Below are positions 21,801-33,443 of a stretch of 64,000 nucleotides of DNA, one piece after another. Origin of the DNA: Cubamyces lactineus. Taxonomy: Eukaryota; Basidiomycota; Agaricomycetes; Polyporales; Polyporaceae. A program made the position numbers and the translations under genes. The stretch spans positions 186,001 through 250,000 of the forward strand of contig JACDTU010000003.1 of NCBI GenBank assembly GCA_022376465.1. The letters run 5' to 3'. The first letter of the stretch is position 1. The number at the start of each line of letters is the position of its first letter. The notes under the pieces were generated by a model. That model made no database searches, was not told where the DNA came from, and saw nothing but the letters and a program-made list of their open reading frames with translations.

Positions 21801-24800
21801 AGAGCGGTGAGTGTTGGATTAGGGGGAGATCGATGGCGTTTCTTGACAGGAATGTATGCGCTCAACGGGATGGATTCGGGTTGGACATCATCGAACATCA
21901 AGGGAAGTACGAGTGTCGATATGTTCTTGCGGACGACCTTGACATCTTGTGCGTTGCGGCGGAGCATGTTCAGGAGCAAGAGGTTCTGGGCCGTTCTGAC
22001 CATTGTGACCCATACAACTTGAGGCGGGAAGGCTTCGAAGGGATTCCGAGATCCGTCAAGGCCCCGTGGAAACATTGGCCCTAACGGTGCACTCTCGTTC
22101 CACCAAAGAGTCCCCGAAGGAACGAAAAGCATATCGACCTTCGCGCGCCTGATATCCCGCATCGAGATCTTGCTCACTTGAGGTGCCAACTTCGCGATGA
22201 TCGGAGATGTGTACCCGTAACTCATGAGAGGATTGACAGCGTCCGTATGCCGCATAGCAGACTTCAGGAAGCCAGCCAAGTGATTGAGAACATGATGAGC
22301 CATTCCCGGGGGTAGAACGGCCTCTGAATGCAGAAAGTTCCGTAGTGTTGTCACTGCAGACATGACGCTGAAGTTGTCTCCGGAGATCCCATGGAACACC
22401 GAACGAGAAAGGACTGTTGGGTCGTCACGCATTAGATCTAGGACGAGGTTCTTCGCTGTATTGGCCACAATGAAGTCGCTGTCTTTGATCATCTCGGATA
22501 GAGTCGGAAATAATGCGACCATGGTTGCCACGAAGACAGGCCGACGCTTGGCCTTGGCATCTTTGGATGTTGGCGTGAGTGGGAAGCCACCAGGAGGAGT
22601 TAAGCGAGTAGGAGCTTTCGGTGTGAATGGGGAATCTCGCGGAGATGAGCGAGTAGGAGATGGCTCGGGACTCGGGCTTGAGTTCGGTGACTCGGGAGGC
22701 CCCGGGTCCCCGTCAGACGCTGTACTCAATGAATCTAGTTGCGTTGTGGGCAGACGAGCTACTGGCGTCTTGATCCACCGCGTTTTCGGGTCCATTTCAC
22801 CTCGTTCCTCCGCCCAACCAACCTCGGAAAGTCGGCGTCGAAGTTCAAGTGGGAGTACATGCCCCTTGCTATCCTTGAAGTCATTCGGGTCCTCTTCGAT
22901 TTCGAACAGGCTCGTACCTATGTCAGTTGGCACGAATAAGATTGGTGGCCGGGTGAGTTTGAAGGGGCGCCTGTAAGATCTGTCTAGAATGACTTCCTGG
23001 GACATGAGTTGGAAGCGCCAGCTCGAGATGATGGCGATGCGCTCGACAGCTTTACGTCGAACCGCTGCATCTGAGCTGATCTATAATTTAACTGCGATGT
23101 CTCAAGTGAGTGAATTCTGCATGCGTACTTCTTTAGATCATCTTGTATCATTGCAGTAAATTCATCGGGGAGCTTCTCGGCGCATTGCATAACCAAGAAA
23201 CAGGTCTGTGCCAAGTTCAGACGAAGTCAATGGATGAGGCACTGATGGATACCCACCGGAGCGACGACGTGCACAGCAGTGTCATCCAGATGTTTATACC
23301 ACAACATCGGGGTTAGCCGCTTGAAGTCGTTCGGCGACAGTAATCCGGAGACGGTGACTAGGAGTTCAAGCCCGACGCTCTTCTGCTTCTCCATCACAGA
23401 GCGTAGCAGGGCAAGCCTATCTCCAAAAACTTCCTGGGAGGGATCATCGGAGCCTCCTCTGAAAGACTTCCTCATCCCCTGTGTTTCGAACGAAGATGCG
23501 CCCACTACGGTAGTCCTGCGCTATACTGCCTTTAGACAGGTACACATTATTTTGGATGGCGACGTGGTACGCTCACCTTGCCTCCGCTACCGATACCAGC
23601 TTTTGCTTGCTCATACAACGCTGCTATTTTGGTGAGCGTAACGTGAATCTCCTCTTCGTTGATTTCTTCCTCCGGATCTACCTGATCGCCCCATGAATAT
23701 GCAGAGGTCCAATCAACCACAGATGAAAGCCAGACTGCGCTGCAAATGGTGGGTGAGATTCTTGCAGGATGATGCGACAAACGCCCGGTACTCACGGCTT
23801 CAGCGAGCGTGTCAAGAGTCGGCATTCCCGGAACAGTAGGCAGAGGAGTAAACGTTGGGACGCAGGAACCACCATGTTCTTCTCTTCCTAGAAACAGTTC
23901 AATGCGTCGATTTGCCAATTGTGAGCAACCTGTCATACCTTAGCTGCAAGTAGCAAGGCAATCCTAGCTTCGAGCGAGGACGCAAACCTAGCGGCGGTAG
24001 CGAGCTAATGGATCATCAGGACCACTCGTGTGATCGTTGAGAGGAAAAGCGTACAGCAGCAGCGTCCTTGGCATGTCTCACTTGTCTGAGGTGGTTGACC
24101 AACTCGACCATCAGAACCATTTGTCCAAAGCGTGCCTTCGCTTTCACTGGCTGTCCGTCCTGCGTTGCAGAGCGAGTCCCGGGATCAGACATTAGAGCTA
24201 TTGATATCATTTCTGCATCATGGGTCCAGAACCCGGGGTAAACCCGTGCGATGGCATAGAGCGCGCACACTTGGTTGGCGATGGTCAACTCCTTCGTTGA
24301 TGCTGCGCAAGTGAAGACCGGCTTGAAGAATACCGTCGGGCAGGTGAACGCGGTCAACTCTAGGAGATCTGATACCGACGCGCAAGGAGTTTCGGGTGGT
24401 TCTGCCATGAGATGCTACGGGAACGTCAGCAGCGTACCCGACAGGTGGATCTCGTCGGGATGGACCGACCTCAGTGAGTGGATTGTACAGCTGCGAGAGT
24501 AAGGCCGGTCGTATGCTCTCCGGGAGCTCCTCGATGAGCTTAGGTAGGAGGCGTGATACATTTGACCACTCTGCATTCGCGACCTGTTACATCATGAGTT
24601 CCCTGGTCCAGTGTTTCCTCAGAGCACCTACTAAGTCTTGGAGCGCCTTTTCCACGCTCGATTTCCACGCTTCGCCCTCAAGGAGCCAGTGGCAGAAGTA
24701 CATGAACACCCATTCCCGATCTTCACAAGTTCTCACAGAGAGTAACTCCAGAAACAGGCGAACAACACCGATGCGGATCTCGCTCACGACAGCGAACGCG

Positions 24801-26736
24801 TCGTCTTGCATCGCATCCACTTCAGACAGGATGCGATGCCGCAACAGATGAATGATCCTATCACCATCCTCCCCAGCCGCTCGCGAATCCGGAAGAGCGG
24901 TAGAGAGTAGAGAGATAGATGCGTTGATGAAAGACTTGAGTTTCCGCCAATTCATCGTCGAGAGAAGCGGTGTGAGTCCTTTTGTAGAATCTGTCGATGT
25001 CCAATATCCCTGTTGTAAAAATTCAACGCTTGATAGAGTGCCTTGCCGATGCAAGATGTGACGGACCTCAACCAGATGATGTAGCGTCCATCTTCGAGAC
25101 GCTAGGGAGCCCACCTCCAAGCATCCAATGACACTCTCAGCTACAATGATCTCCCTGATCATCTCATCGTTATCCTTTTTGTACCGGACACCGTACTCCC
25201 TCTCCAGCGCTTGCGGGAGCGGCGTGCCACTCTGCCCTTTCTTGATCGCCGCAATGTAACCTGCTACGGATTCAGCTTCCGCGGTGGTCTGTGGAGAAGA
25301 CCGTAAGACAGCAAGCAAGGAGAACAGAGACTGTAAGAGCGTCTGCAGAATCGCTGGAGTCTTCACGCTGAAGGTCCTCTCGCGCGAGAACAGCAGTGCA
25401 GAGAGGGTGCCAAGGATACGGATTCTGGCATCAGAGGGAACGGAAGCGGCCTTGCAACACCATATGCAACGATCCAACTCGACCTGCAATGTGGAGAAAC
25501 GTTGGTCATGTAGGCACGACCGGGATTGAGCGAGAGGCACACCTCACTAGACGGTGTCCTCCATGTTCTGATCACCAGTTCGAACGTCTCAGTGGCTAGA
25601 TTCTGTTCCGTGGCTGCCCTCTCCGCGCTCTCGTAGTTATACGGACCTATGAATGGCACAAGAAGGGCCGCCAGAACCTGGGTCTCACAAGGCAGTGTTT
25701 TAGGCCGATTTGCGGACGTTGACGAGGTCAGGACCCTGGCTATATGCATGACGGAGGGTGCATTCCGCGAGCTGGTTCCTAAGGACATGACGCTCTGAGG
25801 CCTCTTCAATGGCCCTGCGGTCGCCTGCCTCGCATGCCCTACACCGCCCTGTGCAGGGAGATTGCCAGCCGCCGGAGCCAGAAAAGGCAGGTGCAAAGTC
25901 GAACCAATGGTGTTCTGTGTCGTTGGCTCTCGTTCTACCTTCGTGCGTGTGGATGTGTCCCCGAATCGCATGGCAAAGCAGGCCTTGTGTATCTCCTCTG
26001 TCAGACGACGAGTTTCATCGTGAGCTATGTCGCGGGCCTGATCTACGACCTGTCGCATAGAGCGCTTCTGTCCAAAACGGTAGCCTCGAGGAGTGGAGGG
26101 TCGCGGAGTAGTCGGAGCTGAGGTGCCATCGAGTGGAGGCGTTGGTAATGGAGGAGGAGAAGCGGAGCGAACTGAACTTGAAGATGGCAACACATGCGAC
26201 CTGATAGTATCCCAGCGACGACGCGACGGAGATGGAGGTGGTACAGAATCGGGGGCCGGAGTTGTGGGCGTACCAAGGGTAGCACTAAGGTCGAGAGGGG
26301 CAACATTCGCTCGAGTATTGCGAGGACCACCAGGCCGAGGAGTAAGTTCCGAGGAGCCAAGTGGTGAATCCTCGAGCTCCGGGGACTGGACTATGCCCTT
26401 CTCCGTCCAAGCGCCATCTGCATCTGCAAATGGGTCATCTCCATCCTCAATCTTTTCTGCGAGAGCGAGAAGATTAGAAGAGGCAGTAGACTGCTTGCGC
26501 CAGTGGGAGGGTGAAGTGTTGCTTGATATTGACGCGGCGTCGGATTCTGAGCTATCCCTCGATTTCCTCAGAGATTCGAGAGAGAAGAGCCGACGTGGGA
26601 GAGGCCTGCCGCCGGAAGGCTTCTTCGTCGTAGAGGACATGCAATCACGTAAGGTGTCTGGCAGGCTGGTAAGTACCGAAGTCATGGACAATATGGTAAC
26701 AAAGTTGCCGTTGGTGCGCTGTTTACCGTCCAGCAT
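18849..26736 (-). CDS. Very large UNC80-like helical-repeat protein
   Basis: Eleven exons: 26736-25543, 25483-24628, 24570-24470, 24414-24055, 24004-23939, 23887-23796, 23739-23577, 23520-23257, 23205-23129, 23075-21634, 21583-18849. All phases match and give 2,449 aa. The first ~330 residues are Ser/Pro/Thr-rich and probably disordered. Most of the rest reads as helical-repeat protein. At the start of the last exon, LVASTRFRRLFTSGGGYTLF and AIIEFAVNRFYALHQESF resemble my recollection of the C-terminal region of UNC80, the animal NALCN-channel scaffold; fungi have the related Cch1 channel. I infer an UNC80-like scaffold, not verified by search. The C-terminus is again Ser/Pro-rich with an acidic end. 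The ATG at 26736 is the first in frame; ATGs at about 26685 and 26643 are alternatives. A Furry/Tao3-type morphogenesis protein is a less likely reading. Confidence 0.72.
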
Positions 26737-27666
26737 GGTTCTGTATCACTGAGAACGGCCGCAAAGACCATGTCATGACAAGGGTGCAGCAAAATGCGAC
26801 ATGTGCCCAGGCCCCATTTCTAGGCCACACCTTCCGGCAGACCGCATAGCTCCGCACTCGCAACGACAATCCATTGAACTCACCGTGGCTAGCTTGATCA
26901 ACCCCAGATACCACGCGATGTTAGTTTCCAGCACCACTCCGCGTTTGCACAGTGCGGGTATTTAAAAAGGCTCGGATTCCCTTGTCAACCTATTCCAGAG
27001 TGAAATCTAGGCTTGGGCGGGAACACAGAAGTACCTCAGTAGAGATGCCTGATAGTCAGACTACAGATGAGTTCGCCCAGATATTTCAAGCAACACTAGA
27101 GCCTGGTCAGACGGAGTGAGAGCATGAGCGTATACGAGATGCAGAGGTACACCGTGGAGGACACGCCATGCTAAGCAGTGAGCACAGCACCAAGATTAGC
27201 ATCCGAGAGCGCTCATGTGAAAAGGCGCTCATCGCATGCGCAGTACTCGGCGTAAGTCTTTCACATGCTAAAGTCACTATTGCGCAGATGAGTATCCACA
27301 AGGATTTCCAGAGCATGCAGAGATATAATGACCGTCTACGATGGTAGGATTGATATTGGGTCTCACCGTTGCCTACTACAAGGGAGGGCATAGCATCGAT
27401 CACGTGATCGCGATCAATCGCGACGCGCGCGTCCAACGTCTGCATTCGCGCGACTCCCTCGTAGTGTCTACGAGTCAAAGATGGAACGTGAGGCATACCA
27501 AGGCATGGCATGTTTGTATAGGCCGTGCCAACTATGAGTAACAGTCACGACACCATTACGCCCCCAGCGACCCAGAAGGTTTCGCTTAATTTAAATTACT
27601 AAGGTATGAGATACTTAGAGGGCATGAGTGAGTTGAATACTATTACTACGCAACACAAACCCCTTA
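26737..27666. other. Intergenic, nothing recognised
   Basis: 930 bp upstream of the UNC80-like start and downstream of the GT32 stop. Short frames on both strands lack family features. It probably contains the UNC80-like promoter at its left side. Confidence 0.5.
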
Positions 27667-29027
27667 TCAGTCTTCCGCCCGTATGCGTTCATCATACCTC
27701 TGCAACAGTAACCTTTCCACCCATCCACCTTTAGGATACGGCTTCTCCCACTGGTTATGCAGATGCACCGAGAACACCTTACCCAACGCCTTATCCAACC
27801 CTCCGCCTCGCTCCCGGCCGTACCCCATAGTCCAACGTCCGTCGACCGGATCTGGCGCGAACGGGTCAGGGAGGCGGTTATCGAGGCGACACGACCGTGC
27901 GTCAGAGAAGCAGAACGGGAGCACTTTGAAGGGCGGGATTCCGTCAGCGATGAGACGACGGCGAAGCTTGAGGTAGAGCAGCGCGCCCCAGTCTGTGGTG
28001 CCCTTTCGCGGGGGAGGCGAGGTTGCCATGACGTGGAACGCTTCGCAAAGGTAGGGGGAGTGTTTGCGGAAATGCATCAGAGCACCGTTCATTGGGACGT
28101 ATTTCTTGTCTACACGGATGGTTGTTAGTGAGTGAGAGACCAAGTTGACTAGCACGGCGTACCATAGCAATCCCACTGCGTGACGAACTCGTGCTCGAGC
28201 AAAGGCGCAAGATCGCGCGTGAGCAGCGAGTCCATGTCGACCCATACCCCGCCATACGCCCAGATTACCAGCAACCGCACGAGGTCGCCGTCTATCCATG
28301 CCTTCGTGTCGTTCACGTTCAACAGCTCGCTCCCCTCCAGTTCCGTACCCCGTGCTAAGGCCTGGTAGTCCACCACCTTCAAAGCGAACGAGTTCGGATA
28401 GCGCCTCAGCCACTTCTGCAGGATGACGTTGTTCGAGAGATCGCCGTTAGACCACAGGATGAGTCGTGAGCGCGCTAGATCTTGGGTAGCAAAGAAGGAT
28501 TTGAGCATCCACTCTTGCCGAGGCCCGAAGGCAGCCAGGTCCGTCCGCCAATACGTGTGGTACTGGACACGCTCCTCTGGGGGTATGCTTTCGCGAGGAG
28601 GGCCTCGGGGCAGTGGCTGTATCGTCCCCGCAAAGTCATAGCAGTCCAAGCCAAACCGCATAGACATCCCTGCATGGACCTCGGTGTGCTTGGGGCCGTA
28701 CAGGGCGTCGGTGATATTGTAGCTCGGGGATATGCGATTTCGAGAGAAGCAGCCGGCGAGGGGAGGTACTGGGAGGACTTCTTTGCTCACCCATGCACGG
28801 TTATAGAACGCGATCTCCACATGAGGCTCCCAGTAGTATAGACCAACGATGATGGAGAGAATGACCGCCGGAACGACCACCTTCAGCACGAACAGCAGAA
28901 TCCGCGGGCGAAGCAAATGGCGGAAAGTCCAACCGGCCTTCCATGACGGCCGTGCGCGCCTAGGGGAGTCATCTCGGTCGCGACTTGAGTATAGTGGGAT
29001 GTTGACCTCGTCCCTGTAGCTCGACAT
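27667..29027 (-). CDS. GT32-type glycosyltransferase, type II membrane protein
   Basis: Probable Golgi sugar transferase. Exons 29027-28163 and 28109-27667 (435 aa). A short basic cytoplasmic N-terminus precedes one membrane anchor (about res. 44-68, with VLKVVVPAVILSIIVGLYY). The lumenal domain carries the sugar-nucleotide block with the DXD motif: LLVIWAYGGVWVDMDSLL. The upstream stretch LKSFFATQDLARSRLILWSNG, and downstream ALMHFRKHSPYL and TDWGALLYLKL, fit the Gly_transf_sug (Och1-like) fold. The DMD aspartates should bind Mn2+ and the donor. Donor sugar and acceptor cannot be told from the sequence. The 53-nt intron is phase 1. Confidence 0.85.
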
Positions 29028-29549
29028 GTTCGTGGTCGGTCGTTAGTAGGGGAGGTGATGCCAGGGTCCTGGTGGACGAGTGGTAATATTGGTCGCCTTC
29101 GATCGTTGTCGTATAGAGTCGTTAGAAAACCGTCACCCCCGGCATTAAGTATTGCCTTGAGAATGGCGAAGACCAGACAAGCTGAGTGTAGCAGTGAAGG
29201 GTATAGCTGCCATGTCGCGGTACAGACCTGACGGAGCACACTCTGCCAACGCGCGCTGCGCGTAAACGCCCACATCTAGTGCCTTGCCCGTTTTGGAAGC
29301 TTTCCAAGTTCGCACTACTTGGCAGGTTTGTAGAGTGGAAATCTCGGGAGCGTAACAAACTTGATTCGCTTGTTGAAAGCTAACTGTTATTGCCTTACTA
29401 GCCAGAGTAACTGCCCCTTTGCCTACGGCCACTCGTTCCTGTATCACAACACCTATAGGACGCGCGCTTGAAGTCTCGAGATTCTGCCCAGCCCGGCATG
29501 CTAAACCGCCAAGGTCGTCACCGCGTTCCAGCTTCAGCCTTCGTACCAA
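29028..29549. other. Intergenic, nothing recognised
   Basis: 522 bp between the GT32 start and the GH79 stop on the same strand. It should include the GT32 promoter. No gene is supported. Confidence 0.45.
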
Positions 29550-30998
29550 TCAGGTCCTCTCCTCATTCAAGCCCTCACAGGCGCATTCAATTTTAAGACG
29601 TAAAGAAGGAGGGAAGCCTGTGCTATTTGAGAGCCACTCCTGTAGGTTGACGAAGGCGGCGCAGACGAGTGTTTCGTTCTGAAACGTGGCGTCTGAGACG
29701 TTATCTGCGTCAACAGAAAGTTCGATCATCTTCACTGACCCTGAGTCACCAAGCAGAGTATTGATGACAAGGCCCCCATAGAAGAGAGGTTGAGTATGTG
29801 GCGCCCGAGGGGAATAGATAGGTGTTCCGTCTCTTGTCAACCGATGTAGCGGAACTGGTTGGAACTCGGCACTGTGATCAGACAGAACGCATTAGCGATT
29901 CATAGTCTATGCACACTCACGAAGCTGTACGTGTAACCAATACCCTGGTGGAAATAGGTTCCTTGCGTTCCCAGAGTCGCAATCTGCAGCACATAGTCCA
30001 TTGCCCACAAGGCCGCGCCGGCGGTATTGCTCACTCCAGGGGATCGATGACAAGCAGCGCTATTCGGACCGTCTCTTTGTTTATAAGATCATCAAGCAAA
30101 ACGACAGTGCCGTTGCATAAGGAAATGACGGAGTAGCGGTGCTGTGAGATCTGAATTATGCTCAACTTGAACGGTGCCGGCCCAAAGACACACACGGAAA
30201 TAGCCCGCCCAGGAACAATATTCAGCAATCCAAGGTCGAACACCTCCAGAGGAATGAGCTGCTGCGTCCCACAGGATGCGCCTTGGAACGTGATCGGTCC
30301 ATCACGTCCTCGTATACCAGCCACCTGCGCAACGGCCCCCGCACTTGCCATCCACTGCTCAATATACATCTCAGGGGTCCAGCCCCTAGTTCGCAGACCG
30401 GTGAAGGTGTATATGTCAGGCTCGTTCCAGACCTCAAGGCGATGAAGCGCGACTCCCGACGCTCGCACCACGGGAGAGTCGAACGCGCGCACAATTGCTC
30501 CAGCGACATTCGCGGCGTTCGTCATGTTATCCGCGCCGAGGTTGATACCCCACACCATGTTTGCACCGCGGGGCAGGGAGCGCGAGAGGGCATAGTACGC
30601 GTCCATGACAAGAACGCTAGTAGTCTCCGGGTACGGGGTGAGTGCCGTCGGTGGGGGTAACACGTCCTCGGAGAGTGGCACTTCAAATGACCTTGAAGTA
30701 GTACGATCCGCCGAGTCTCCACCTACACGGGGGCTGGGCGGTTTCCAGATGAGGATGGCGGAGTCGTGCAGGGCATGGTACGTGAACCTGCTCCTTTTTG
30801 TGACGCCGATCACTGAGGCCAGCGGTTGGCTTCAGTCGAGAACGAGCTGAGAAGCGTAGGAGAAAGAAGTTGGGCGTTGCTCGATGGCGAACCCGGGATG
30901 AAGACGCGAAGTGCGACTGCGTACCCTAAGAGCTGGATGCTGAACAAAATGGCAGCGACGGCGAGTCGATTCACGTACATCAGACAAAGGCGCGGCAT
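29550..30998 (-). pseudogene. Broken GH79 beta-glucuronidase-like gene
   Basis: GH79 enzymes release glucuronic acid from proteoglycan-type glycans and are secreted. The ATG at 30998 opens a signal peptide (VAAILFSIQLLGYAVA) and the family block LLSPTLLSSFSTEANRWP. Right after this (about 30825) the frame shifts by one base with no possible intron, and the family sequence resumes in the next frame (VTKRSRFTYHALHDS). It continues with GGDSADRTT, WGINLGADNMTNAANVAGAI and the acid/base motif WNEPD. Near 30090-30040 the segment that normally carries the nucleophile Glu (LGETN-type) is missing. The frame changes again there; NSAACHRSPGVSNTAGAALW then follows. The C-terminal domain (PLFYGGLVINTLLG) survives to the stop at 29550. 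Two independent lesions argue for a pseudogene; a sequencing error could explain the first but hardly the second. Confidence 0.78.
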
Positions 30999-33443
30999 AT
31001 CCACGGCGGTGTGGTTACGATGTGCCTAAGGCTTGCGACAGGCCGTCGAGCCATTATGAAGCGTAGTGGCCGGAACCGAGGATGGCCGTTGACCAATGTC
31101 CATGCGTCGATGAGAATCGCCTCGGACCGAGCCATGTATTGCTCCTGCGCCGTTGTGCTTGCTCTTCAGGCCCACTCATGTGTACATCCACGTCCATCAA
31201 ACGCGACGCTACTGAGCCCATTGGATCAGACGCGTCAAACTACCACGAACCTAGCGTCAGCTGACGACCCAAGTAGCGTGGTATGAGGAACGACCTACCG
31301 TGGGGACGCCGAGCCCACTCGACAAAGATACACAACCCCAACATAGACAGTGTAGGTGCGTTGTGTCACCGCCAAGCGCAACATGCAGGGCTTCTGCAGT
31401 GTCAAAACAGGGACGGAGATTAGCTTGGTGACGAACCTGTTTGGGCAGCGGAATCACGCGTACCATGAGGATATTCGTTGACTTTCCCAGAGGAAGCATC
31501 GAACGTTCTGTACAATTGTATTACACAAGGACAGCATTAAAGGCGTGATTGAACGATTCGGAGTGAGTACAAGGAAATGTCACCTACTCAATGTTTCGCC
31601 ATAGCCACAGTGCGCCAAGTTGCCACCACGGAAGAACCGTCTTCCTTCATGACAATCAGGACTATGTATAGCTACATTGGCAGCATTGCGAACCCAAGCT
31701 CGGCATTAACACCAGGGAGCGGCTCAAAGGAGCAGCAGCGGCGCGCGACTCCGAGTCGACTGAGCACCGAGCGCCGCTGCTGTGCATTCCTCGATGGTGG
31801 GCTGGACGTCAACCAATGCACGCAGCCTGGACAACTGCACGTGAGAACACATGCCCCTTGTACTGCATTGCAAGCCTGCGCGCTCGGAGCCGACTCAGGC
31901 TGCCACTGAGGGGCAGCTAAACAACGGCCAAATCAGGCTGCATACATGCATACCCCAACCGTTTTGTCTTAGGTCCATAGAATGGGCCACCGCGGTCGGT
32001 GCCTCGGATCCCGTACCGGCATACTTATGCATAGCACGCAAGTGCGTCACTGAAATTATATCGTATGTTAGCCCTAGCGATGTACTTTTCCACAGGTATG
32101 AAGCTGTATGAAGACAGCGACGGACCTGGCTCTCGGACTCGCGCGATCGGAAGTTGGAACGTACCTGGCAGCATTGTCGTGGTGCTAACGCATGGTTCGA
32201 TATGGATCGAGTTGCGTTACTAGAGTAGTAGCCCTTTGCCCCGGTGATGCCCTGGACCTTGGGTCTCGAGTCTCAGGCCTGTCTTCAGGCTATGGGAGGC
32301 CGGCACAATCACGCGGGCTATGGATGCTGGGTACCTAGTGCACGAGATACAGTGTGTCCGAATGTGAACTTGGACGCATGGCCGCATGTCGTCGGCGGAC
32401 TAGTCATTGCAGGGTCTGTGTAAGTAAAAGACTCGCGAGTGAGACTATGTTAGGACTTACCACACGCATACTACACGACCGCGCAGTTCCCAGCACATCA
32501 TGGATATCCGACCTCCCGAGTTGCAGACATCGACGAGGAAGCTCGAATGACTACTCCAAGCCAATATCGCTCGAAAGAGGCGTACTAGTCACGTACGCCC
32601 ATGCGTAATGTCCTATAGCTGTGGAGGTAATAGATACATTTGTGATGCGCACCAACGTTCGCAGTATCCGACAATTCAACTAGAGCTGCCTTCGACCCAT
32701 TTGTAACTCGCCTCGCCATTCAACAATACATCGATCCTGATAAAACCAGACACCGACTAAATTGCGGGCAAGGGAGGAGTTAGGCGCGAGGGAGGGGATT
32801 GCGACAAAATCGAGGAAAGAGTGCGTAAAAGACTAGGGAGCGGACGAAGAAGAAACGAACGAGTATGCTGTGGATGCAACGAGAGCGAGAGCGTATGCAG
32901 TGTGTGCGCGCGCGGAGGCGTCGTGTCAATATGTAAGAAAAACGAAAATACAAATTGCCGAACGTCCATAAGCTCCCTCCGCGCGCATAATAGAGAACCG
33001 GTCATTACGTTCTGTCCGTGTAGGCTGTGAGGCTGTGAGAGGGGTACGATACTGTGCGATACGTTACGATACGGTACGATATGATAGGAGCGAGGAGGAA
33101 GGAGCAAGAACAGGAACAGGAGCAGCAGTGGGACCAGTGACTGTTCTGGAAGCTGCAGCTGGTGCATAGGTTGAGCGGGAAGACGAGGATATGACCACAA
33201 CGGAAAGGATGAGAGGATAGATGCCCAAGAAGCCGCATATAACACACCGAGCACGTCGTGAGATGGCATGAGGTGCCGCTCCTCAGCGAAGCGGCGACGT
33301 AACGAGAGAGAGAAAGAACCGGAATCAGAACGAAGGCGAGAGCGAGAAATGGATCGAGACAGATTGGAGCACAGCGAATCCTAGTCCGTCCCGGCCGTAA
33401 GGTCGAATACACGTCGAGGTCGCAAGCCAGAAGGCCTCAGGCC
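30999..33443. other. Gene-poor interval, no supported gene
   Basis: About 2.4 kb between the broken GH79 gene and the stop of the Ser-rich protein gene. Frames are short and mutually overlapping. The part near 32760-33430 is probably 3' UTR of the gene ending at 33444, with purine-rich and GATACGATAC-like low-complexity sequence near 33047-33085. No RNA gene is seen. Confidence 0.45.
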
